From Diphasiastrum complanatum (lineage: Eukaryota > Streptophyta > Lycopodiopsida > Lycopodiales > Lycopodiaceae), in contig CM055093.1 of assembly GCA_029204225.1 (NCBI GenBank), forward strand, positions 17,199,041-17,263,040: a stretch of 64,000 nucleotides of DNA, given 5' to 3'. The notes below the pieces were generated by a model. That model was not told the DNA's origin. It did no database searches and was given only the letters and a program-made list of their open reading frames with translations. This document shows positions 55,473 through 64,000 of the stretch, in pieces. The stretch's first letter is position 1; each line of letters begins with the position of its first letter. The translations under genes and the position numbers were made by a program.

Positions 55473-57172
55473 GACCGGACTCCTGGCCCAGAACGCATGT
55501 CGTAGATAGAGTCAATGGACATCCAAGGTCATTTCGACATCCCAAACATCCCATCCCATCCGTTATCAAAAGGGCGGACCCGAAAACCCTATTTGTGGGC
55601 CTTGTAAAGCCCTGAATTTTCACAAGAGAAACTGACGGGCAATTTGTCATTGCTCAAAGATCTATGTGTGGGCTTGCAGCAGGGCATGCATCGTTGCCAC
55701 ACCGGCATTCGGGTCATCGAATGAAATGTGTCAAAATAGGTCAAAAAATCAAGTGTGATTCTATTTAGGCACCGGACTCCTAGCCCAGAAGGCACATCGT
55801 AGATAGAGTCAACGGACCAAGGTCATTCCGACATCCCAAACGTCCTATCCCATCCATTAACAAAAGGACGGGACCGCAAACCCTATTTTTGGGCCTTGTA
55901 AAGCCCTGAATTTTCACAAGAGAAACTGATGGGCCATCTGTCGTTGCTTGAGGATCTATGTGTGGGCTTGCAGCAGGGCATGAATCGTTGCCACACCGGC
56001 ATCAGGGTCATCGAATGGAATGTGTCAAAATAGGAAAAAAAATCAAGTGCAGTTTTAGGCTGGAAGAGCACCTATTTGGGCCGACTAGACTCCTGGCCCA
56101 GAACGCACGTCGTAGATAGACTCAACGGACATCCACGAGTCATGCCGATGACACGTCCCATCCCATCCGTTATCAGAAGGACGAGCCCAGAAATTGTCTT
56201 TATGGGCCTTGTCAAGCCCTGAATTTTCACAAGAGAAACGCCCTGGCCATAATAGGTTTCCGACCTCCGATTGACGGGCCGTATGTCGCTGCCCGAAGAT
56301 CTATGTGTGCTCTTTCAGCAAGGCATGCGTCGTTTCCATACCGGCATCAGGGTCACCAAATGAAATGTGTCAAAGTAGGGCAAAAAATCAAATGCCTCTT
56401 TAGGCTGGAAAAGCCCCTGTTTGGGCTGACCGGACTCCGGGCCCAGAACGGACATCGTAGACAAACTCAACAACATCCATGAGTCATGCTGACGTCCTAC
56501 ACGTCCCATCCGATCCGTTTTCAGAAGGATGGACCAGCAAACCCTATTTGTGGGCCTTGTCAAGCCTTGAATTTTTGCAAGAGAAACACCCTGGCCATAC
56601 TAAGTTTACGACCTCCGATTGACAGAACGAATGTCGTTGCCCAAAGATCTATGTGTGGCCTTGCAGCAGGGCATCGTCGTTGCCACACCATCATCAGGGT
56701 CACCGAATGGAATGTGTCAAAGTAGGGCAAAAAATCAAGTGCGGTTTTAGGTTGGAAGAGCCCCTATTTGGGTCAGCAGGACTCCTGGCCTAGAACGGAC
56801 GTCGTTGTTAGACTCTACGGACATCCTCGAGTCATGCCGATAGCCCATACGTCTCATCTCATATGTTATCATCAGGACGAACTCGAAAACCCTATTTGTG
56901 GGCCTTCTCAAGCCCTGAATTTTCGCAAGGGAAGCGCCTTGGCCAAAGACAGTTTCCAATCTCCGATTGACTGGCCGTCTGTCACTGACCGGAAATCTAT
57001 GTGTGGGCTTGCAGTAGTGGATGCATCATTGCCACACCGGCATCAAGGTCACCAAATGGAATGTGTCAAAGTAGTGTAAAAAAATCAAGTGCAGTTTTAC
57101 GTTGGAAGAGTCCCTGTTTGGGCCGACCGGACTCTTGGTCCAGAACGGACGTCGTAGACAGACTCAACGGAC
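55473..57172. repeat. Tandem array, five units of ~300-350 bp plus a partial
   Basis: Units begin near 55473, 55772, 56081, 56428 and 56773, with a truncated sixth at 57122. Landmarks in each: ACTCCTGGCCCAGAACG, CGTAGA, CATCCACGAGTCATGCCGA, CGTCCCATCCCATCCGTTAT, CCCTATTTGTGGGCCTTGT, GCCCTGAATTTTC, GATCTATGTGTGGGCTTGCA, GTTGCCACACCGGCATCA, GAATGTGTCAAAGTAG. The first two units lack a segment of about 40 bp (CCCTGGCCATA...CCTCCGATTGA). Short frames on both strands repeat with the units and are not genes. Confidence 0.93.
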
Positions 57173-58010
57173 TACTGACAAGGAGAACAGGGGCACCAAA
57201 AGGACTGTGACCAGGAACAATAAGGCCTTGATCTAGTAAAGCAGTAATCTGAAGCTCAACCTCATTACGCTCAGACTTAGACATACGGTAAGGAGGCCGG
57301 GAGGGAGGAGCAGAACTAGGACGCAAATCAATATGGTGGTTCACATCACGTAATGGTGGTAGCGTCATAGGTTCTGAAAAGACAAATGCATACTGATGTA
57401 ATAAGTCAGAGATCACCTGAGGAACAACTGCTGGAGGAGAGGTAGTCACTGGAGAATCTGCTGCAGCATGCTGAACACATAATAAAGCTGCACAATAAGC
57501 CTTAGGTAGGTTGTGAATAAACTGCTTCCCGCTGATCAGCTGGAAATCTGCCTGAGAATGAATACCAGCAAGTGAGTGGGTCACTGCATCATAGACAAAT
57601 GTCAATGTCTACTGAGCCAGGTCCAAAGTAACCGCTCCCAATGAAGCAAACCAATCAGCACCAAGGATAAGGTCATATCGCTCCAGAGGAATGATATAAA
57701 GATCTGCCTGTCCAGAAAAATCACCAATGCGGTAGGATAATCCCTGAAACATCTGAGAACTAGGAAATGAGTGAGAACTGGCAACCTCGACTGTGAGAGG
57801 CTGTGGAGCAGGAATAGGTGAAGCACGTATCCGGCTGAGAACATAACTGCTGATAAAGGAATGAGTGCTGCTGGTATCAACTAAAGCAATATACTCACGA
57901 CCAGTAATGCGCACACGTAGCCGAATGGAGCGAGGACCGGGGCACCCTGTCCAGGTAGCATAAGCAAGCTGAGCATGGCAAGTAGCAGGAAGTAAATCAG
58001 TAGAAGGCTC
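57173..58010 (-). pseudogene. Gypsy C protease and N-terminal RT fragment
   Basis: Minus-strand from about 57960: YIALVDTSSTHSFISSYVLS (protease; DTSST where DSGST/DTGAS is usual), IIPLERYDLILGADWFASLG, a stop, then FVFSEPMTLPPLRDVNHHID, PPSRPPYRMSKSERNEVELQ, GLIVPGHSPFGAPVLLVS. It stops exactly where the tandem array begins, so the catalytic RT is missing. It lies opposite in strand to Gypsy B at the other array edge. Confidence 0.88.
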
Positions 58011-58168
58011 AGTTTTATGTTTTGGAATTTAAAGAGAATGGTGGATGCTTCGATTCTGGTTGCTCTAGTTGTAGGAAAAGTAGATCTCGAAGGGGAGAAA
58101 GTGGCAAGTGTTGAGCAGGTAGGAAAGCTTTATGGAGAGAAATCTGTGCCAGAGCCTATAATTTGCAT

Positions 58169-58378
58169 TTGGGCTGATAGTGGACAGCTGGCACATTTTC
58201 ATTGGCTCTGAACACAGACGTTCAGAGCCATAGTGCAACAACTTGTCAACGGAAGGGCAGTTGAAGGGCCCAAATGGCAACTTATGCCCGTTACCAGGTG
58301 TGTGAAGGCCACTTGCTACACACGGTAGCGGGCCTGCTCACGCTCGCTATCTAATCCATAGCGTTAGTTGTTACAAGT
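58169..58378. mobile_element. Small insertion in LDL3 fragment
   Basis: About 210 bp between matching TTGGG words at each side (possible 5-bp duplication). It holds two hairpins, GGCTCTGAAC...GTTCAGAGCC at about 58203-58228 and CGCTAT...ATAGCG near 58347. No terminal inverted repeats were found. Confidence 0.4.
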
Positions 58379-58522
58379 TGGGAAAGTGATGAATACAGTA
58401 GAGGTGCTTACTCATATGTCGCAATGGGTGCATCGAGTGAGGATTATGGTATCATAGGTGGTCCTGTTGAAAATTGCCTACTCTTTGATGTTGAGGCAAC
58501 TTGTAAAGAGTCTCCAGAATCA

Positions 58523-58715
58523 ACATGAGGGTGCGGGCTTGACACGGGCATTCTGTGTCCACGTCTGGACCCGGACGCGTCCGACCCTTGGACACGGTGT
58601 CTGATGCATCCTTTTTTTAAATTTTAACCCTAATTAGCACAAAAAAAAATTAAAAAAAAAGGAGTGGACGCGTCCACCCCTAGCGCATCCGGACAGTCCA
58701 CTATCCACTTCCTTA
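58523..58715. repeat. GC-rich insertion with GGACGCGTCC repeats in LDL3 fragment
   Basis: About 190 bp separating CKESPES from DPNTVGGA. It contains CCGGACGCGTCCG, GTGGACGCGTCCAC and GGACAC/GTGTCC words on both sides of an A/T centre, giving overall inverted symmetry. It lacks a splice donor, so an intron is unlikely. Confidence 0.45.
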
Positions 58716-59111
58716 GATCCAAATACAGTCGGTGGAGCCATAATAAGTGGAATTAGAGAGGCTGTCCGAATTGTCGATATTCTGGAGAATGGGGTAGAAC
58801 TGACCAAAGAGACAGAAACTATGGAAGTTGAACAAGGAGAGTCCTAGAGAGAGAGAAATGAGGTTAGAAACATCAACAAGAGGCTTTCAACTGTAGATCC
58901 ATCAAATGTTTTACTTGGTGACACAACAAAGTTGGTCGGGGAGCTGAAGCCAATCTCTCGTGCAAATTTGCTAAAAGACATGTTTGGTGATGCCAAGATG
59001 ACTGCAGCACGTATATTGCTAGCAAAGGAAATGCTCCAGCAGCCCATCTCAATGGTTGGAAGCATTGCCGGTACTAAAACTGACCTGGCTGTGCTTAACT
59101 CCTGGATTCTG

Positions 59112-59352
59112 GTATGGTGTTGGGTAGTAGTTTAAACTTTAATCTTCTTTGTGCATCTTGTCTGTCCTTTTTCTGACTGTCCCTTGTAAATGATCAATCC
59201 CATTTTCTCCTTGGTAAATCTAATGAACAATGAAGTGATTTTTTTCATGGGTGGAATGGGGGAAATCATGTTTCAGCCCCTCCAAGGTTATATGTTAGAA
59301 TAGGCTAATTAGTGTGACAAATTGCTATTCTTCTAACTCATAAAGCATCAAA
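59112..59352. other. No recognisable feature
   Basis: A/T-rich sequence after the LDL3 fragment. The next LDL3 exon was looked for and not found here. Confidence 0.4.
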
Positions 59353-60560
59353 TTATTTTTGTACAACATTTAGAAATGGGGCTACCATATAAGACAGCCT
59401 ATATAAACACTCGACTAGTCTAGAGCAGAGAAGGTGTTCATGCCTTTCCAATGCTCTTTTTTTGTGAGATGGCTTGCACATCACATAATTTTTTGAGCAT
59501 TTTCCACTGTCGCCAAAACACAATTTCAGGAATGTAAATTTGTTGTGCACATAGGCACTTATATCGTTTGGCTCCTCTGCATTATATAGAACAAATAGTA
59601 CGGGCTGCAGATTTTGAACTAAAACATTGCCTTGTCTCAAGTGGGTGCCGTTCTCGTAATATCCTTCAAAAACTAAACATCGTATGTCACGCATTGCCAT
59701 TAGGCTCCCTTTGACTCCTTTGATGCTTTTCTCCAAGAATAGAACAATGACATATAATTTGTGTTGTGTCATTACAGTTGTCAAGCAGTGCGCCACCATT
59801 GACACGATATAGCTCGAACTCAAAGATTCTATGTAGTCAAATATGTACAAAGTCAGGACGATCCCAAAGAGATAGAGGAACATATATGAAATTTGACTTC
59901 TTTGTGCCACAACAAATGGCTTCTGCACCTTTGGAGGTTTTGACTTTACAAAAAAATCTTCATCCGTCGTTAGAGTTGCTTGGACCCTTGTCAATCCTTG
60001 CGCTTTCTATATGTCTTTCCTTCACCTTATGTACAAACGGATTCAATGATGCAGGGTATATGCGCTTGCAATTTTGTCGATATGCTCCAAACGCTGCTTG
60101 TTGCTACTCTGATCCAATCATATGCAAACTTCTTGTCAATGGTTTTGGACAAAAGTTTGATGCTTTCTTTATTGTACTCTACATTCTTGGGCAGGTCATT
60201 GTCCGATGAAATAGAAAATTTATGACATGCACAGAGCATGTTTCTCGGACCATATTATTTACACCTTCCTCAATATATTTTGCTTTATTTTTTTTCCAAA
60301 AAATAAATCACCCTGCAACAATTTTTTACAAATACAATCACAGATTACATCGAGAACTTATCTTATTGGTCTGAAAAATCTTATTGCCATTGGAAAGAAC
60401 TTCGGCTTCTTTGCAGTGTAGTCCAATTCTTCGTAGGACATATTACCAGAGGCATAGGTTTTCATAACTTCCAGGAAGTTATTGAAAGTATCATCCGGGC
60501 ACAATAATATTAAGGTATACTCCTCAAACTTTGTCTACAAAGTTTTTAATGGCAATCTTC
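59353..60560 (-). pseudogene. Unrecognised decayed coding sequence
   Basis: Minus-strand frames in succession: about 60370-60560 (EEYTLILLCPDDTFNNFLEV, YEELDYTAKKPKFFPMAIRF), 60027-60239 (NVEYNKESIKLLSKTIDKKF, YDWIRVATSSVWSISTKLQA) and 59353-59994 (MFLYLFGIVLTLYIFDYIES, HLRQGNVLVQNLQPVLFVLY, EEPNDISAYVHNKFTFLKLC). They follow the intact frame at 60562-61437 in the same direction. Together they could be the broken remainder of one larger protein or separate exons. I recognise no family. Confidence 0.35.
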
Positions 60561-60561
60561 C

Positions 60562-61437
60562 TTATAGCGGTCCTATAATGTCACTGCCAATGACACCACG
60601 AGGTCCTTGATAAAAGGAGGCCATTTTCCTCGTGGTCTCTTGGTCTAATTTCACTCCTTTAATGTAACGGGGCCGGTCCAAGGAGATCCAAAGTTGTCGA
60701 GGACATTCCATTATTTCTGCTAGGATGCTTTTCTTTCGATTGTTTTTTGGTTTAAAGTTCAGCCTGTCAAATTCCAATATGTAACGCGCCGTGTTTCTGA
60801 ACAAACATATTCTTGTGTGTACATACAAGAACCTCTCCTCGAATGTTGCTTTTAATATTTGTCTCACTGCATGAGGCGCTATCTCATTACACGCACAACA
60901 AAAATGTTGACCATCTACAGGTTCAAATTTGCACAATGCAAGGAACCTATTCTTGCGTAGACCATCCAATTTCGAATCTTCGCTAGTTTCCCCCTCTTTT
61001 GGATACCTCTCTTTGTATAAATCTGCAGAATCTATCATATCAGTTTCCTTGAATTTTTGAAATGTAGCCAAGAATATTTTTGGGCTACCAAACAAAATTT
61101 TTGGAATGTCTCCTTGTTGAAAGCACATCGGTCTTAATGTGACGTTGATAGATGCAGGAGGTGGGCCTTGGGGCTTGGCAACAGAGTCAAACAACTTCTC
61201 TACAAAAGAAAAGTCAAGTCCCTGTTGGTTTGTGAAGAGAGAAGCACGAGGAATGCTTCTTGAATCCACTATGTAGAAACTTCTTCCCCATACATAGCCA
61301 ATGTAGTCAACATAGTAAGAATCAAGATTGACATTGGTGTCTTCTTTGAACTCTTCGATCTTGTCTTCTTTTTTAGAGGACCCAACATCCTCGTAATTGC
61401 CATACTGCAAGTTAGAAATATCAATTCTTGGCTCCAT
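60562..61437 (-). CDS. Unrecognised protein, 291 aa, intact frame
   Basis: ATG at 61437, stop at 60562-60564, no interruption, unlike nearly everything around it. Residues about 14-35 are acidic/basic mixed (KKEDKIEEFKEDTN). The middle reads YVDYIGYVWGRSFYIVDSRS, PPPASINVTLRPMCFQQGDI and GSPKIFLATFQKFKETDMID. A Cys/His-rich stretch near residues 170-215 (LCKF, GQHFCCACNEIAPH, YVHTRICLF) might bind zinc. The C-terminus has FKPKNNRKKSILAEIM and a basic YIKGVKLDQETTRK. No signal peptide or membrane segment is visible. A Copia RT on the opposite strand begins within 100 bp of its start. It could be a host gene exon, a captured fragment, or part of an unfamiliar mobile element. Confidence 0.4.
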   Translation of the reverse strand: MEPRIDISNLQYGNYEDVGSSKKEDKIEEFKEDTNVNLDSYYVDYIGYVWGRSFYIVDSRSIPRASLFTNQQGLDFSFVEKLFDSVAKPQGPPPASINVTLRPMCFQQGDIPKILFGSPKIFLATFQKFKETDMIDSADLYKERYPKEGETSEDSKLDGLRKNRFLALCKFEPVDGQHFCCACNEIAPHAVRQILKATFEERFLYVHTRICLFRNTARYILEFDRLNFKPKNNRKKSILAEIMECPRQLWISLDRPRYIKGVKLDQETTRKMASFYQGPRGVIGSDIIGPL

Positions 61438-61499
61438 GAAATTCTTTACTGCTCATCTGATCGGCTCTGATGGCTTATGGCCACGCTCAACTTCATCCT

Positions 61500-62646
61500 C
61501 ACTTCTTGAAGAAGTGATAGTTGCTCTCTGTACAACTCTTTTCAACTGTACAAACTATGCTTTCCTAACCTCTTTTGATGAACCTACATGTGTAGATGAA
61601 GCAAGACAAAAAGAGGAGTGGATCCAAGCAATGGATCTTGAGTATCAAGCTCTTATGAAAAATGACACATGGAGATTGATGGAACTTCCAAAGGACAAGA
61701 AAGCTAGTGGATGCAAATGGATCTTCAAGGTGAAGACAACCCAATATGGATCAATGAACAAGTACAAATCAAGGTTGGTGGCAAAAGGATATGCACAAGA
61801 GTATGGAATTGACTATTGTAAGACCTTTGCACCCGTGGCAAAGATGGTGAGCATTCGAGTCATTATTTCACTTGCTACACTTTTTGGATGGGATCTATGG
61901 CAATTGGATATTACAAATGCATTCTTAAATGGTGATCTCGAGGAGGAGGTGTTTATGGAGCCACCCGAGGGCTACATTTCACATGGCAAGCCAAATTATG
62001 TTTGTTTTCTACAAAAGAGTTTGTATGGTCCTAAGCAAGCATCAAGGAGTTGGTATGCTAAGCTTAACACTTTTCTTCTTTCTCAAAATTTCAAGATGAG
62101 TGAGTTTGATCATTCACTTTACTATAGATTTGTTGGAAATGATGTTACCATTCTACTAATCTATGTTGATGATATCATTTTGAGTGGAGGCAACAATCAA
62201 GATATTGATTATATCAAGATTGCACTCAAAAAGGAGTTTGATGTGCATGATCTTGGTTTTTTGCATTATATCTTGGGAATTTAAGTATTTAGAAATTTTC
62301 AATTTACTTCATTTGTCAAGAGAATTATGCTAATTCTATTCTAAAAAAGTTTCATATGGTAGATGCAAAGTCTTGTGATACACCAATGGAGTCAAATGTA
62401 AAGCTCACTATAAGAGGTAATGAAAGTTCTTTCGAGGACATTACTCTCTATAGGAAGCTAGTTGGTTCAATCATATATCTAACCATGACAAGACCTGATC
62501 TTAGCTATTGTGTTGGTAGATTAAGCCAATTCATACATGACCCTAATGTGGAGCATTGGAAACTAGGCAAGAGGGTATTGAGATACATCTTGGGAACTAG
62601 TGATTTTGGCATTATTTATGAAGGATCATCACCTCATGATCTGTGA
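61500..62646 (+). pseudogene. Copia D reverse transcriptase fragment
   Basis: Open to the stop at 62282: FDEPTCVDEARQKEEWIQAM, TWRLMELPKDKKASGCKWIF, KSRLVAKGYAQEYGIDYCKT, FAPVAKMVSIRVI, WQLDITNAFLNGDLEEEVFM, QKSLYGPKQASRSWY, ILLIYVDDIILSGG (catalytic YVDD intact), FDVHDLGFLHYILGI. After a frameshift 62356-62646 gives SCDTPMESNVKLT, YRKLVGSIIYLTMTRPDLSY and HWKLGKRVLRYILGTSDFGI. RNase H is absent: truncated on the right where Copia E begins. No LTR. Confidence 0.9.
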
Positions 62647-62689
62647 TCCTGTTGCAAACAAATTTTAATTGAATGTATTGCAGATGGTC

Positions 62690-64000
62690 AAAGGACAACT
62701 TGACATCAACAACAAGCATCTCTAGGATACTCTTTCTAAGAGACTTGGAGCAAAGTCTGAAATGGAAGTCATGAGGAAGGAAATTGAGCTGGATGGGCTC
62801 AGGCTTGGCAATGGTGACCTAAAGACATGTGAGGCACGCATAAAAGGAAAGCATGCAAGAAGGTCCTACACTACAGTAGGAGCAACAACAAGTGCACTTT
62901 TGGAGATCATTCATTCATATCTTCGTGGGCCAATGGAATTAGCAAGAAGGACATGAGCGTTCAATTTCATTTCATCCATTGATGACAAAAGTAGAAGAGT
63001 AAGTTTTTTCTTCTGACAAAATAAGAATCAAGAAGTTAAAGCCTTTCAGCTTTTTAAGGCACAAGCTGGAACTTAGACTGGCTGTAAAATCAAAAAGCTT
63101 CGGACTGATGGGGAGGTGAATATGCCAACAAAGACTTCAATTGTTTTTGTGAAAAAGAAGGCATAATAAGATAGTTCACCGCAAAATACACACCTCAACA
63201 AAATGGTGTTGCTAAGAGAAAGAATAGAACCCTGTGTGAAACTGCAAGAAGCTTGGCTTATTGGAGCACACTTGAGCAAGTACTTCTGGATAGAAGCAAT
63301 TGCTACAACTATGTATTTGTAAAATAGATTTCCCACTATGGAAATTCCAAATTCTATGACTTATGAAGTATGGATGGGAAGCAAACCTGATGTGTCTAAC
63401 CTTCATGTGTTGGGCTGCGTATGTTTTGCTCAGATTCCCATAACTTTGCAAGAAACTTGATGATAAAAGTGTGAAGTGCAAATTTTTGGCATCACAACAT
63501 GAAACATACAAATGTTTTTATCCTTTAAACAAAAAGATGCAAATAAGTTCAGATGTGCACTTTGATGAAGGTAGCATACCAACTAGCGAAGGTGATACAA
63601 GCCTTGTGGATGAAAAATGTCTTGTTCCTGATCCCTGCTGTGAAGTACATGAACTCGGCACTGAGAAACCAACTGAACCTGTGGAAGATGGAGCAGCAAG
63701 TCCATAAAGAAGGCCATTTGAACACGATGTTCAACCAGGTCCAATAACGAATTTAGTTAAATTTGAACACGATGTTCAACCAACAAATTTAGTTACGGCC
63801 GAAACTAAGAGACAAACTCAGCTCAGAATACTTCCAACAAGAACCAAAAAATAAACACTGAAAGTAATCGTTGAATGCAGAGGCATGCTATATGACAGAA
63901 TGGTGTTGTTCTCTTGCCTTGGAAGATGAATCTAAGATCATTGAGGAGGCACTAGTTGGACTAGAGGCAACTCAATGGAGGCAAGCAGCCGAATAAAAAA
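62690..64000 (+). pseudogene. Copia E integrase to linker fragment, runs off window
   Basis: Starts in the integrase zinc region (LKTCEARIKGKHARRSYTTV), then LLEIIHSYLRGPMEL, FIDDKSRRV in another frame, LRTDGE and YTPQQNGVAKRKNRTLCETA near 63190-63240 across frames, MTYEVWMGSKPDVSNLHVLG, then MQISSDVHFDEGSIPTSEGD (63540) and the linker. Near the window end LALEDESKIIEEALVGLEAT and QWRQAAE is the usual entry to the RT domain. A 21-bp direct repeat (TTTGAACACGATGTTCAACC) at about 63717 and 63761 lies in the linker. Many stops. Confidence 0.82.

Larger units (their letters stand above)
58017..59111 (+). pseudogene. LDL3: LDL3-type lysine-specific histone demethylase, C-terminal fragment
   Basis: Three blocks in order. 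(1) 58017-58168: MFWNLKRMVDASILVALVVG, then LYGEKSVPEP, from the FAD amine-oxidase domain. (2) 58379-58522: SDEYSRGAYSYVAMGASSED, YGIIGGPVENCLLF, then DVEATCKES where active relatives have FAGEATCKE. (3) 58716-59111: NTVGGAIISGIREAVRIVDI, then the LDL3-specific tail SRANLLKDMFGDAKMTAARI, LLAKEMLQQP, AGTKTDLAVLNSWIL, ending at a donor-like GTATGG. LDL1/2 lack this tail. Insertions of about 210 and 190 bp split the blocks, about 10 codons are lost near 58115, the GEAT glycine is changed and TAG stands at 58845-58847. Probably a decayed partial copy; left of 58010 is Gypsy sequence. Confidence 0.8.

Noticed and set aside
55473-57172. CRISPR-like or rRNA spacer array
   Set aside because: Units are 300-350 bp, directly adjacent, without constant short repeats and variable spacers, and the genome is a plant nuclear one; no rRNA sequence is present.
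58523-58715. Intron in the LDL3 fragment
   Set aside because: An AG stands at the right edge but there is no GT donor at the left, and the GC-rich inverted symmetry fits an insertion.
59353-61437. Known plant virus-derived or pararetroviral insertion
   Set aside because: No RT, movement, coat or replicase motif could be seen in these frames; left as unrecognised.
62640-62800. A second LDL3 exon after TTGCAG at about 62685
   Set aside because: The acceptor looks good and phase would fit, but the peptide (VKGQLDINNKHL...) does not match the LDL3 C-terminus and runs into Copia integrase.

Overview
The window is nuclear DNA from a land plant with a large, repeat-laden genome. Two plant-specific host genes are readable only as scattered exons (TIC110 on the minus strand, an LDL3-type histone demethylase on the plus strand). 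The rest is mostly decayed retrotransposons. Introns of 6 kb and about 26 kb filled with transposons suggest a fern, lycophyte or gymnosperm rather than a compact angiosperm, but the sequence alone does not fix the species.

Layout. 0.6-7.9 kb: a LINE split by a Ty1/Copia element (866-5480) that keeps both LTRs, the primer-binding site and a 5-bp target duplication but has lost its reverse transcriptase; the 3' coding part of the same LINE is inverted in place. 7.8-9.3 kb: short GGCCTACGTGGC-type repeats. 9.5-14.3 kb: degenerate LINE pieces and a tandemly duplicated LINE ORF1. 14.9 kb: TIC110 exon 4. 16.1-21.6 kb: a Copia remnant and a nearly full-length Gypsy chromovirus, both minus strand. 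22.9-40.7 kb: a dense cluster of LINEs of one family on both strands, separated by long (CT)n tracts, including two elements with ORF1 only. 40.9-41.25 kb: TIC110 exons 3 and 2. 43-45.6 kb: more LINE. 47.57-48.11 kb: TIC110 exon 1 with transit peptide and two membrane helices. 48.3-49.4 kb: satellite-like repeat and an LTR-like piece. 50.3-54 kb: CACTA transposase and Copia remnants. 55.2-57.9 kb: a tandem array of about 300-350 bp units bracketed by two Gypsy fragments. 58.0-59.1 kb: LDL3 C-terminal fragment, broken by insertions and a stop. 59.3-61.4 kb: unrecognised minus-strand reading frames, one of them 291 codons and intact. 61.5-64 kb: two more Copia remnants.

How it fits together. 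TIC110 (inner-envelope chloroplast import protein) is transcribed right to left: exon 1 at 48.1 kb, exon 4 at 14.9 kb, with later exons presumably beyond the left edge. Most transposons from 0.6 to 45.6 kb therefore lie inside TIC110 introns. The LINE family ends in a conserved small hairpin followed by TTAATAAAG and a (CT)n tail, and new copies repeatedly start right after such a (CT)n tract. This accounts for most long microsatellites here and suggests integration targeted to, or primed by, CT repeats. All calls are from reading the sequence; no database search was run.
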